NCBI GenBank assembly: GCA_951394045.1 | Contig: OX595995.1 | Coordinates: forward strand, 1,798,001 to 1,862,000 | Source: Nitzschia sp. DOCU1 | Taxonomy: Eukaryota; Bacillariophyta; Bacillariophyceae; Bacillariales; Bacillariaceae | DNA length: 64,000 nucleotides | Direction of reading: 5' to 3' | Notes under the pieces: generated by a model | Databases searched by the model: none | Seen by the model: only the letters and a program-made list of their open reading frames with translations | What the model was told of the DNA's origin: nothing | Shown: piece by piece, positions 22,897 to 34,797 of the stretch | Layout: each line of letters opens with the position of its first letter | Numbering within the stretch: position 1 is the stretch's first letter | Made by a program: the position numbers and the translations under genes

Positions 22897-23796
22897 GAGG
22901 GAATACTCCTATTTTAACAAAGGCAAAAACATCTCGGACTATCATCGTGTCAAGGACTGGATTGAGTACCACCTATATCAAGGATTCGATCATTTCGTCA
23001 TCTACGACAATGATCCTGAAGATCACGGTCCCCTGGAATCACTATTACAACCGTATGTAGAGGCTGGCGTAGTGACCCGCGTGTGGAATCCCATCAACGA
23101 GCCTCTTCGAGTAAAGAACGGTCAGCAGTCATGTCATATTCAGGGAGCAACAGGAGTTTCTGCACTGCATCGGTTTGGATTTGCGTCCGAATATTTCGCC
23201 AATATGGACATCGACGAGTTCTTCATTCCAGGTACGTTGTTTTTATGCACACGACGACGCTTCTTGTAGGCTTTCGTGGTGGTGGTCGACTCGATCTTCT
23301 TCGCGAATGACATTCCCACCACATTTGCTGTATTTAGCGAGACCTGAGTAGAAAGTTTACGAAATTGCCAAAGGATTCCTCAACAACCCCGCCGTGGACG
23401 GAATCAAATGGAGCCCCGGAGTCATGTCGTGGTGCAATGGAACGGTGTACAAATCGAATCATTCAGAACTAGAAAAAACGTGTAGAACCCAGTACCGCAG
23501 GAGCGGACCAAAGCAAATCTTTCGGGCCGATCGAATGCTGCTCTATCACACCCATCATGCCTTTTTAACAACCAATTGGACAAGGCCTAGGGTAAGTTTG
23601 GTACGCAAGGATGCGGGATTCTTGGGACACATGCGTCGAGGTGTCAAAGGGGTAAAGGACAAGTACAACGAGGGCGAGGTCATTCTTACCGAATGGAGCG
23701 AGGAATCGCGTATCGCAACTCTAGTTCACTATTGGAATAACGTCAAGCGAGGGCAGGGTGGCAAGACAAGTTGATGTTCTTGTCCTGCAGAGACTG
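22897..23796 (+). pseudogene. F, copy 2: truncated D duplicate
   Basis: Carries the same in-frame TAG in the exon 2 equivalent and the derived A at 23697 shared only with copy 1. That links units 1 and 2 as the most recent duplication. Confidence 0.8.
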
Positions 23797-24765
23797 CTCG
23801 ACCAATATTCTACTTGCCACAATTCCTCTAGTGTCATGTCGAGATTGTAGACGACCAATCGTCGTGTGGGATTCCAATACCGCAAGGCAGCTAGATGGCA
23901 ATGGCAAATTTTCGAGTGCACCGAAATATCCCGAATCGGCTCCCGAAACGACCACCACGCAATTTTGTTGTGGATTGGCAAGCTGGCAAGTTTTGTCAAG
24001 GGTCCCATTGGATACTAATGATTCGTGGTTATATGCTTGTCGGCCTGGGCATTTCAATTTTGCGGGGCAATCTGCATTTGTTTTGCACGTGTGACGACAG
24101 AGTACCATCCACCCTGACGACGTTTGAGCCTTATCCTTTCCCCCCAGGATTGGATCGATCCGTACGAGACTTCTCCATCGTTGTGCAATGCGATAGTCCA
24201 TGGAAGGACGATCCGTCCACTTTCCGTGGCGTCGTTGCCGTTGAAATTCCACGACACATCCCAGCTGGGCAAGATAGGTCGATCGCACGATAGGTATCGA
24301 TCCAAATTGAAAGCCTTCTTCTATCGTTAGCTCCTTGAGACATGTTTCGACACATAGTTCATGTCGTTTTTCGTTTGTAGTAGTATTCCACAAGTGGTTG
24401 CGCGAGGACGAATACTCTTGACATTGGTGGTGTGCGGTGCATGCGGTTCCAATGGGACAGTTGCCGTGATACCGACAAGGAAGGACGTCCGTAGTATTGT
24501 CGGCCAGAGCCACTTCCGGAGTATACAATAACCGAACATAGACAAATGCACCCATTACGAGAAGAAGAAGGGCTACCATGAATTTGCTTTGCCGTCGCAA
24601 ACGAGGAATCTTTCGGTTCCTCGTAGTTTTTCTTGTTGCGGCCACTACTGCTGAAGTATGCACAATCTCGACCATGATGATGACCCCTAAATTGCTCCAT
24701 TCGAAAACGTTTCGGGGTACCGCCCAAGATGCTGCAGCAGCAATACAATGCGATGGCCTGTCCAT
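23743..24765 (-). pseudogene. Chimeric A3/A4 fragment at junction of units 2 and 3
   Basis: Identical organisation to the unit 1/2 junction: A3-type 5' part from the ATG at 24765, A4-type after 24047, frameshift, and loss of the catalytic-like half and exon 2. Two identical junctions argue that unit duplication copied an existing junction. Confidence 0.75.
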
Positions 24766-24998
24766 ACAATCAGTAGCAATGGGTGCGTCATCGTCGCGAC
24801 GGCGGGAAGAGAAACAACAAAATGAGATCAGCGCGCCGGTCCAGCTGGCGCGCCGTAATCAGGACCGAACGGGACTATTGCCTGAAGCGCGCACGCCAGC
24901 ATAATTCGCGCCAGCCCTTCTTTGAGCCTGGCCAACACGAAGGATTTTAAACTAACAAGCCCCACTATTTATCGCTTCTTATTTGCCTTAGTCGAACG

Positions 24999-25363
24999 TT
25001 GCAAGTTTGTTTAAGAAGATGGAATTCGAGTTTCAGAAGATGGAATTCAGATGATGAATATTTAAGAAGATGGAATGCGACTTTCAGAAGATGGAATTCA
25101 GATGATGAATATTTAATAAGATGGAATGCGACTTTCAGAAGATGGAATTCCGATGTTGAAGATTTAAGAAGATGGCATAAGGAATTCGAATGCGAATTTC
25201 AGAAGATGGAATTCAGATGATGAATATTTAAGAAGATGGAAGGCATGTTTCAGAAGATGGAGTGCAGATGATGAATATTTAAGAAGATGGGCATAGGATT
25301 TCGGAAGATGGAATTCAGATGATGAGAATTTAAGAAGATGGCATAAAGAATTCAGATGATTGG
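24999..25363. repeat. 51-bp-period minisatellite, unit 3
   Basis: Third copy of the same repeat block with the same irregularities. Confidence 0.85.
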
Positions 25364-25987
25364 AAGGTGTTCCGTGTTTAGCGAGACATTCGTTTATGCC
25401 ATGACGGAACAGGCATGTCAAGGATCGCGCGTGCACTTCCAAGTTGGACAGGCTCGTGTTCTGGCCGCCCGGCGTGACATTGAGGCGATGGTCCCGCGCG
25501 GTCCAGTACCGCTTGTGGATTGTCCATCCATCCGCGCGTGCTTGAAATTCAAAGGAAGTCTGCCGCTTACGAGGGAAGCCTTCCTTGGAGTTCGGGAGAA
25601 TTTCCGAAAATTAATGACCCGAACAGTTTGAACCCTCCAAGCGCGGTCGGTGTTGGTGGAAAGTGCTTGTGAGGAGGCGATCGTTTCCCGGCGCTACATA
25701 CACCGGTACCGCTCGTACCGTCCGTAACATAAGCCCCCAAATGACTTTAGGGCATATGTAGGGTTTTGGTTTGGGTTTGACCTTATCTTAGATATTAGGG
25801 GTGCCCGAGGATTGCCTATTCCGTACCGACGCGTAATAATCGAATTTTCGACGCGTGCTGCCCACATTTGATCGTGGTTTTTTGGTTTCTTGCTGCTTCC
25901 GTCACCCATGCGTTCAGTAGTGCAGTTTTCTCCTGGGTTTCCTTGCATAAAGCATTTCTGCTGTGTTGTTCGAATCTTCTTGTCATC

Positions 25988-27653
25988 ATGCCGGCAAGCA
26001 GGAAATTCTCAACGAGATCGTGTCTTTATGTTGTGTTGTTGAATCTTCTTGTCATCATATCGGCCAGGAGGACATTCTCAACGAGATCGTTTCTTTCTGT
26101 CGTGTTGTTGACGTTAGGGACCGGATACATTTATTTGAATGTTGTATGGCTCCGCCTTCATTTGAACATGGATGTTTCGCCTCCAACCACCACCACCATG
26201 TCCCAAGGAATTCAACTGCCCCTCAATTCTTCAGTCGTGCCACGATCTTCTTCGTGTGGCTTTCAAATGTTTCCTTACCCGGACAGTCAATCTCGGCTTC
26301 CTTGGTTGTTTGATTTATTTGCCTCCCATGATGCCCAGCACGTTACCTTTGTGGCACTCCATCGCGGAAATATTGATTCTCAGTTTCAGCAAGTCGACAG
26401 TTATGTTTGGAATGTCACCACGGGTGTCCAGCATCGCTTCCTGTGTAATTTTCAGGGAGAAGATCAGGTATTCTCCGAGCCCGTGCACCCCCAAGGTTAT
26501 GGCAACTTGAGTAATGGAGAACAAGAATGGACCTACTTGATTCGATGTCCGATTCCGCGGAAGTATCGATCATTGATTGTTCCTGGCCAAAACGAAACAA
26601 CGTTGCATGTAGACTTGCTGCCTGCTCAAAGACTGAAAGCCGGTACTGCAAGAAGGGCAACGGGCTCTTCAGTTGTTCAGAGTTCACAGTCTCCAAAACT
26701 TTCAAACTTGCCTATCTGTCATCCGGCACCTTTGCAACCAAAAAAGCATCGGCTCATGGCTCACACTCGGATCAAGAGTGAATACTCCTATTTTAACAAA
26801 GGCAAAACCATCTCGGACAATCATCGTGTCAAGGACTGGATTGAGTACCACCTATATCAAGGATTCGATCATTTCGTCATCTACGACAATGATCCTGAAG
26901 ATCACGGTCCCCTGGAATCACTATTACAACCGTATGTAGAGGCTGGCGTAGTGACCCGCGTGTGGAATCCCATCAACGAGCCTCTTCGAGTAAAGAACGG
27001 TCAGCAGTCATGTCATATTCAGGGGGCAACAGGAGTTTCTGCACTGCATCGGTTTGGATTTGCGTCCGAATATTTCGCCAATATGGACATCGACGAGTTC
27101 TTCATTCCAGGTACGTTGTTTTTATGCACACGACGACGCTTCTTGTAAGCTTTCGTGGTGGTGGTCGACTCGATCTTCTTCGCTAATGACATTCCCACCA
27201 CATTTGCTGTATTTAGCGAGACCTGAGCAGAAAGTTTACGAAATTGCCAAAGGATTCCTCAACAACCCCGCTGTGGACGGAATCAAATGGAGCCCCGGAG
27301 TCATGTCGTGGTGCAATGGAACAGTGTACAAATCGAATCATGCAGAACTAGAGAAAACGTGTAGAACCCAGTACCGCAGGAGCGGGCCAAAGCAAATCTT
27401 TCGGGCCGATCGAATGCTGCTCTATCACACCCATCATGCCTTTTTAACAACCAATTGGACAAGGCCTAGGGTAAGTTTGGTACGCAAGGATGCGGGATTC
27501 TTGGGACACATGCGTCGAGGTGTCAAAGGGGTAAAGGACAAGTACAACGAGGGCGAGGTCATTCTTACCGAATGGGGCGAGGAATCGCGTATCGCAACTC
27601 TAGTTCACTATTGGAATAACGTCAAGCGAGGGCAGGGTGGCAAGACAAGTTGA
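25988..27653 (+). CDS. D, copy 3: GT92 glycosyltransferase
   Basis: Exons 25988-27110 and 27217-27653, the same predicted protein as copies 1 and 2. Confidence 0.85.
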
Positions 27654-28129
27654 TGTTCTTGTCCTGCAGAGACTGCTGGATTTTCCCCCCCTCTTTTATC
27701 AGCAGCTGTACTAATACTAGCAAGTTGTTGGTGATTGCCAAAGAAGCTACGTTCTCTCTCTCTCTCCCTAGCCTTTTATCTAAGACCATACTTTTCTGTA
27801 ATTGTGCAAACCGAACGTCAGCAGCAGCAAGCAGTACTACTAGCAAGTCGGTGATTGGAAAAGAAGCTACGCTGGTAAACCACTTCAACGGCTCTATGGA
27901 ATACAAGGCAGCATGTATCTGCCACGACGTCCATAGCACATACAGGCGATACGATACGTTTGGAGAGGGGTGAGGTGGCGTGGTGACGGATGAAATACTA
28001 TTGAAATAACATCGACAGCACTATCCGGTACTGCGCTACGTAGCTCCCACTCGATGAGAAGCAGTCGCTCTCCATTTCTTATAACGAGATTTCGGGTCGC
28101 CTGAAAACATTGCAAGCGGCCGTTCTTAA
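27654..28129 (+). pseudogene. GT92 tail remnant and spacer, unit 3
   Basis: Third copy of the headless GT92 C-terminal remnant. Confidence 0.5.
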
Positions 28130-28459
28130 AGAAAGTGGAAATATCCTAATCGAACCTTTCTTCTTGGAGGGTCGTCGGCTCTAGTGGCATCTCCGTGCGC
28201 GACGCCAGTGCTAACGAGCATCTTGGCATTTGGAGCGCTGCTACTCTTCTTTTACACTCTGGGATATTCGACGGCGCTACTTATTACGGCCGCTACGGGT
28301 GGACAAGCGCTGGTACGGTTAAAGCAAATGGGTGACGATCAAACATCCATTTATGGCAAGATTGCACCTTGGGTGACGCCATTCACTGCCGGTATCCTTC
28401 TAGTATGGTACGGCACCAGTGGGCTCTTGACAACAGCGTTTGGTGATCCATCCCTCTAG
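28130..28459 (+). pseudogene. CcdA-like C-terminal fragment, copy 3
   Basis: Same truncated frame as in units 1 and 2. Confidence 0.55.
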
Positions 28460-28539
28460 CAGGACTGATGGCCTCGATAAATTGTAAAAGGGATAAGGTA
28501 GACTAGAATTCCACGTCGATATGCAGTCCAGCTACGCCT

Positions 28540-29550
28540 CTATCCCAAGTATTCAAGCGCGACCTTATTCGACACGGCCTCGGAAATGCGTCTCGCGATC
28601 TCTTCTTCCAAAAGCTGGGCCCCGTCCGACGTTTTGGCAATCTCAAGGAGAATATTGTTCAACTGACCAGTGTCCACGCTTGTGTGGATCCGTCCACGGC
28701 CAGATGATATCATTATATACGCAGGCTGTCTTTGATCGAGCCCGAATCCAAAGGCAATGACGTGCAATTCAATCTCCTTTCCCCATCGCGCTAGAACTTG
28801 TTGATTAAGATCTTGGAAGATCTGAGCTGTGTTGAGAGCGCCATTCTCGTCCCCCACCCCGTCACTCATGAATATCACGACGGGTGTATGAGAGTTCGGA
28901 GTTGAAATGGCCAAGCTTCGAGCCCAGTCTGCAGCCGGGGTGTAGTATGTCACACTAGAGTGGAAATCAAGATGCTCTGGGGCTGTCTGGATCGTTACCT
29001 TGTCAACTATTAGCCGCGCACATGTTCCAAATTGCACAACCGAAACAAGATCGGCCAAGTTTTGGTTGGCAAGCCGTTTTGACAGAAAATTTTGATATGC
29101 AACAACAACTCCGCTCCAGGCATTTTTCATAGAGCCGGAATCGTCAAGAACAAAAATGATATGTTGGGATTGGCAACTCACCAAGAGAGCAGGCACTCCA
29201 TCGATGGGCTGCTGCTGGGGACCATAGGGATGCAAGTGACTTCATTGCCTTCGTTATTATCAGGATGATCCAAATAAGCATTCGAAAGAGATTCCGCTGT
29301 AATTGCGGTGGCATTCGGATTGAATGAGCAGCTGAACAGATCGAAACTCTTCTCTGACGACAAGAACGTCTGAATGATTCGGACCCCGCCATTTTCTTGA
29401 ACTGGTCCTTGCAGAAGAAATCGGTACCACGTCCAAATACAGCTGAACAAATAAATCGTCAGCTGACATGTCGATGAATGTGATGGTAGTAGTGTACTCT
29501 TTGGCTGCCAGTACGATACATTTTCTACGAGGTGATATGGTGGTCCACAT
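28540..29550 (-). CDS. von Willebrand factor A-domain protein, copy 3
   Basis: Model exons 29550-29428 and 29214-28540. C at 28951, as in copy 2. Confidence 0.6.
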
Positions 29551-29821
29551 CTCTGCGCGGTGGGCCGTGTGTGCCGCACGCCCCCGACGAGGCAACTATT
29601 AATACCAGGTACCGGTAGAGAGCGAGCTGCCACTTAAGAACCGACTCGTGTTGTACGCAAAAATTGTAATGCACTTCGATAACACGAGCTATTATATTTA
29701 TCGCGTGGGGCGCATTTTCGGAAAACGTGGCCTCGCTTTCACGCGAAACAGTTTATGGTCGACCCCACATGCCTTGAAGTATTATTCCTGTACAGGCACG
29801 AAAGAGATTGTTCACCTCGTA

Positions 29822-31315
29822 ATGCGTCAATCATTCAGGAGGCCGAGGCTGACTCTGCTGCTGATCAAGCGGCTTCTGCTTTGCTTGTCGATTCTGACTT
29901 CTTGCTACGTTTACTTGAATGTCTTTCGTACTGGTCTCTCTCAGAACTCTGAGCCAGACATCGAAGAAACAGCAGGTTCCACTTCGGTAGCCCCCTCACA
30001 GGAATATTCCTGCGGCTACCGAGCCTTTCCCTATCCGGAACGTCATTCGGGCCTGCCGTGGCTGTACGATGCCTTTGCCTCGAATACCGCGGAAAAGGCC
30101 ACCTTCATTGGAATGCACCGGGGAACGATCCATCCACAATTCAACGAGGCCGACAACTTTTTGGCCAACAAGACGACGGGGAAAACCCACCAGTTTCTTT
30201 GCATGTTCCAAGGAAGGACATCCGTCATGTCGGAGCCTGTTCATCACATATACGACGGAAAATATCCGGGGAATGAGAACCTGCTGACCTTCTTGATTCA
30301 CTGTAATATTCCAGCGGAGTATCGTCATCTTGTCGTAAGGGGTCAGCACAGCACCGCATTGAAAGTTGACCTCTATGCAATATATGATGCAGAAGATTCC
30401 AGTCATACGGCTAGGCCTGTGGCCGAGGCACCGAAAATTCTCGACATTGCAATCTGCCATCCTGCCAATCTACGGCCTAAGCAGTTCACTATGATTGCCC
30501 ATACCCGGATCCGCTCGGCGTACCAATACATCGAGGGACGCGCCCCGCTAAGCGGGAATTATCGTATCCCTGATTGGATTGAGTATCACAAGTATCAAGG
30601 CTTCGACCACTTTGTGATTGTGGACAATGATCACTACGACCACGGGCCGATCGAAACCATTTTGCAGCCCTACATCGATTCGGGCTTGGTAACGCGATTA
30701 TGGAATCCAATGAATGAATCTGCTAGATACAGGTCGAAAAGTCACCAAACCTGTCATACTCAAGGTGGCGCTTCGATTGCAGCACTCCATCGCTTTGGGT
30801 TTGCTACTAAGTACTTTGCCAACATGGACATTGACGAGTACTTTGTCCCAACCAACAGAAACAAGACAGTGTTGGAAGTGACAAAGGAAGATCTTGGAAC
30901 CGATCCACCGCCAAACATTGATGGGGTCAAGTGGCCCTCTCGCGTCATCACCTATTGTAACGATACTCCCGTCGTACTGGGATCGAGCGAGTTGAACAAA
31001 AAATGCATCACAAAGGGGCGTATGAGTGGACCGAAACAGATCTTCCTTGCGGATCGCATCTGGCTCTACCACACGCATCATGCTTTCCTGACGTCCAACT
31101 TGACCAAACCAAAGATCAAGCTTCAAAAGGAAGGCTACCTGGCACACTTTCGAAATCTGGGGCCGGGCCATCCAAACTCGTACCGAGTTTGGAGGGGCAA
31201 GGCTATTAGTATGTTTTCAGAGCCGGTAGACCACTTCGATGGCTTTTTGGAATACAAGGCAACAATACGAGGGGGCGAACGGGTCGTGAATGTATCTAGC
31301 ACAACGACAATATAG
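29822..31315 (+). CDS. E, copy 3: intronless GT92 glycosyltransferase
   Basis: 497 residues, the same predicted protein as copies 1 and 2. Confidence 0.85.
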   Translation: MRQSFRRPRLTLLLIKRLLLCLSILTSCYVYLNVFRTGLSQNSEPDIEETAGSTSVAPSQEYSCGYRAFPYPERHSGLPWLYDAFASNTAEKATFIGMHRGTIHPQFNEADNFLANKTTGKTHQFLCMFQGRTSVMSEPVHHIYDGKYPGNENLLTFLIHCNIPAEYRHLVVRGQHSTALKVDLYAIYDAEDSSHTARPVAEAPKILDIAICHPANLRPKQFTMIAHTRIRSAYQYIEGRAPLSGNYRIPDWIEYHKYQGFDHFVIVDNDHYDHGPIETILQPYIDSGLVTRLWNPMNESARYRSKSHQTCHTQGGASIAALHRFGFATKYFANMDIDEYFVPTNRNKTVLEVTKEDLGTDPPPNIDGVKWPSRVITYCNDTPVVLGSSELNKKCITKGRMSGPKQIFLADRIWLYHTHHAFLTSNLTKPKIKLQKEGYLAHFRNLGPGHPNSYRVWRGKAISMFSEPVDHFDGFLEYKATIRGGERVVNVSSTTTI

Positions 31316-31535
31316 CACGTACAATCTCCCACAGTGGAGTCCTATGCTACAAACGCTCCATAGCCACAGTAAATGAATCTGTGGGATTGTGTCGCTGGGC
31401 TATAACTTGCAAGTGCTGCTAGGAGTAAATGCCAGTTGTCCGATCGAAAACTAGCATGCACTTTCCGAAGGCTTCGGCACATTGCAAGAGATGACAAATG
31501 AGACCAGCATCCTACGTGCTAGTACCAACCAACAA

Positions 31536-32435
31536 GAGGGAATACTCCTATTTTAACAAAGGCAAAAACATCTCGGACTATCATCGTGTCAAGGACTGGA
31601 TTGAGTACCACCTATATCAAGGATTCGATCATTTCGTCATCTACGACAATGATCCTGAAGATCACGGTCCCCTGGAATCACTATTACAACCGTATGTAGA
31701 GGCTGGCGTAGTGACCCGCGTGTGGAATCCCATCAACGAGCCTCTTCGAGTAAAGAACGGTCAGCAGTCATGTCATATTCAGGGAGCAACAGGAGTTTCT
31801 GCACTGCATCGGTTTGGATTTGCGTCCGAATATTTCGCCAATATGGACATCGACGAGTTCTTCATTCCAGGTACGTTGTTTTTATGCACACGACGACGCT
31901 TCTTGTAGGCTTTCGTGGTGGTGGTCGACTCGATCTTCTTCGCGAATGACATTCCCACCACATTTGCTGTATTTAGCGAGACCTGAGTAGAAAGTTTACG
32001 AAATTGCCAAAGGATTCCTCAACAACCCCGCCGTGGACGGAATCAAATGGAGCCCCGGAGTCATGTCGTGGTGCAATGGAACGGTGTACAAATCGAATCA
32101 TTCAGAACTAGAAAAAACGTGTAGAACCCAGTACCGCAGGAGCGGACCAAAGCAAATCTTTCGGGCCGATCGAATGCTGCTCTATCACACCCATCATGCC
32201 TTTTTAACAACCAATTGGACAAGGCCTAGGGTAAGTTTGGTACGCAAGGATGCGGGATTCTTGGGACACATGCGTCGAGGTGTCAAAGGGGTAAAGGACA
32301 AGTACAACGAGGGCGAGGTCATTCTTACCGAATGGGGCGAGGAATCGCGTATCGCAACTCTAGTTCACTATTGGAATAACGTCAAGCGAGGGCAGGGTGG
32401 CAAGACAAGTTGATGTTCTTGTCCTGCAGAGACTG
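31536..32435 (+). pseudogene. F, copy 3: truncated D duplicate
   Basis: Has the same in-frame TAG but keeps the D-like G at 32336. This makes unit 3 the oldest of the three. Confidence 0.8.
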
Positions 32436-34797
32436 CTCGACCAATATTCTACTTGCCACAATTCCTCTAGTGTCATGTCGAGATTGTAGACGACCAATCG
32501 TCGTGTGGGATTCCAATACCGCAAGGCAGCTAGATGGCAATGGCAAATTTTCGAGTGCACCGAAATATCCCGAATCGGCTCCCGAAACGACCACCACGCA
32601 ATTTTGTTGTGGATTGGCAAGCTGGCAAGTTTTGTCAAGGGTCCCATTGGATACTAATGATTCGTGGTTATATGCTTGTCGGCCTGGGCATTTCAATTTT
32701 GCGGGGCAATCTGCATTTGTGTTGCACGTGTGACGACAGAGTACCATCCACCCTGACGCCGTTTGAGCCTCATCCTTCCCCCCCCCAGGATTGGATCGAT
32801 CCGTACGAGACTTCTCCATCGTTGTGCAATGCGATAGTCCATGGAAGGACGATCCGTCCACTTTCCGTGGCGTCGTTGCCGTTGAAATTCCACGACACAT
32901 CCCAGCTGGGCAAGATAGGTCGATCGCACGATAGGTATCGATCCAAATTGAAAGCCTTCTTCTATCGTTAGCTCCTTGAGACATGTTTCGACACATAGTT
33001 CATGTCGTTTTTCGTTCGTAGTAGTATTCCTTAAGTGGTTGCGCGAGCAGGACGAATACTCTTGACATTGGTGGTGTGCGGTGCATGCGGTTCCAATGGG
33101 ACAGTTGCCGTGATACCGACAAGGAAGGACGTCCGTAGTATTGTCGGCCAGAGCCACTTCCGGAGTATACAATAACCGAACATAGACAAATGCACCCATT
33201 ACGAGAAGAAGAAGGGCTACCATGAATTTGCTTTGCCGTCGCAAACGAGGAATCTTTCGGTTCTTCCTCGTAGTTTTTCTTGTTGCGGCCACTACTGCTG
33301 AAGTATGCACAATCTCGACCATGGTGATGACCCCTAAATTGCTCCATTCGAAAACGTTTCGGGGTACCGCCCAAGATGCTGCAGGAGCGCACGCGGAATT
33401 AACGCTCGGACTCGCGAGGCTGAACGGCGCATTCGCGCTCCGCAATTGATAAATATTGAGCGGGGCCCGTCGGGAGCCCACGTCAGCATGACGGAGAAAT
33501 ACAAAGAATCCTTTTAACTAATTTAAATAGCCCTTCTTCGTTCCACAGAATAGACCCACCGCCGAAACGACAGAAGATCATTTATGGTCTTACCTGTGGA
33601 CCTCATCTCGTGCAGGGACCGAGTGGCGGGATCAGAAAATCTAGATTGTGGGAGCTCTTGCGGAATCATCCGAACGGAATCCCACATCCGGTATTGATTC
33701 CGGCCACCGCCGGCTTTCCGGCCACCGCCGAAAAAATTGCCGGCGTTCCGGCGGGGGCCGGAAATCCGACTTTGGGTACTTGCGGATTCCGTATTCCATT
33801 CGATGGAAATCGATTTTGCCGACCACCGATGACTGTTCATTTCGAATGCTCGTTGTTTGGATTCCCGACAATTCAAAGCAACGACGATGTTTCAAGCCTT
33901 CCTTGCAGTACACTTGCAGGGGGGGGTTTGAATGGTAAGTGATCTCTTGAATACGTTCTAGTCATGAAGATTCACGACGCAACTGACACGAACGAACAAA
34001 ATGGGAATCCCACATCCGGTATTGATTCCGGCCACCGCCGGCTTTCCGGCCACCGCCGAAAAAATTGCCGGCGTTCCGGCGGGGGCCGGAAATCCAACGT
34101 CTAATGCCCCAAGATTCCCTTCGCTACCGCCTCAAGTCCTACGAGCTCTTACCTTTCACGCGCTGCCAGAACATAATTCTAAAAATTGGACTTCTTAGGT
34201 AGTTGAACTGTTATGATAAGGAAAGTTTCGGTGGAACTGAGGTTGCGTTTAATCCTAAATGTAGATTTAATGTTTTTGCGTCTCCATTTTAGATATGCCT
34301 CATAATTCGATCCGCTCGACCGCGCCAGGAACTTATCATTGAGCGGAGCTCGAATTGTCACTATGCCTGATGGCGAGCGGTACGTTGATTCCGCGTGCGC
34401 TCCAGCAGCAATACAATGCGATGGCCTGTCCATACAATCGGTAGCAATGGGTGCGTCATCGTCGCAACGGCGGGAAGAGAAACAACAAAATGAGATCAGC
34501 GCGCCGGTCCAGCTGGCGCGCCGTATTCTCCTACACAGCCCGCAGAACTGCAGTACCGCTTGTTGTGGATTGTCCATCCATCCGCGCGTGCTTAAACTTC
34601 AAAGGAAGTCTGCGAGCGAAAGAGCGGAAGGGCCCTATGCCGTTGACGAGGGAAGCCTTCCTTGGAGTTCGGGAGAATTTCCGAAAATTAATGACCCGAA
34701 CAGTTTGAACCCTCCAAGCACGGTCGGTGTTGGTGGAAAGTGCTTGTGAGGCGATCGTATCCCGGCGCTACATACACCGGTATAGCGCCCGTACCGT
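32436..34797 (-). pseudogene. A4: diverged, broken A-family copy at the array's right edge, with promoter region
   Basis: Same sequence as the 3' ends of units 1 and 2 up to about 32690, then a diverged version of the A3 5' half. It has several substitutions, small in-frame insertions (for example an extra codon in TRKNRK), and a longer C run near 32778 that shifts the frame after RIDPILGG. The frame is also cut by a TIR element at 33385-34402, which sits upstream of MVEIVHTS. Beyond it, 34403-34797 continues the A3 upstream region (compare 7455-7580 and 8225-8440) but without the minisatellite. It has no exon 2. It appears to be the ancestral right-hand partner for the unequal exchange that built the array. 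Confidence 0.75.
33385..34402. mobile_element. Non-autonomous TIR element (1,018 bp) inserted in A4
   Basis: The left end reads GAGCGCACGCGGAATTAACG. The right end, reverse-complemented, reads GAGCGCACGCGGAATCAACG, so the terminal inverted repeats match at 19 of 20. A3 supplies the empty site: GATGCTGCAGCAGCAATAC there becomes GATGCTGCAG, the element, then CAGCAGCAATAC, i.e. a 3-bp CAG target duplication. Inside are two identical-looking 92-bp blocks (33676-33767 and 34004-34095) rich in GCCGG/TTCCGG palindromes. No transposase is encoded. A 3-bp duplication fits PIF/Harbinger or CACTA superfamilies, but I cannot assign it. Confidence 0.8.

Larger units (their letters stand above)
6770..32686. 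repeat. Tandem array: three 8,639-bp units (6770-15408, 15409-24047, 24048-32686)
   Basis: Every landmark recurs at exactly +8,639 and +17,278 bases. Identity begins after the last difference at 6769 (A versus G at 15408). I found only two differences among units. At 11673 the base is T, but C at 20312 and 28951. At 15058 and 23697 it is A, but G at 32336. The G matches gene D, so unit 3 keeps the ancestral base. Units 1 and 2 share a derived base and unit 1 has a private one. This marks very recent, stepwise amplification. A fourth, diverged partial unit follows at 32687-34797. The units may differ elsewhere, since I did not compare every base. Confidence 0.95.

Noticed and set aside
6770..32686. 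Array as pure assembly duplication
   Set aside because: Not fully excluded, but phylogenetically consistent single-base differences among units and recombination-type chimeric junctions favour a real duplication. Listed for checking.
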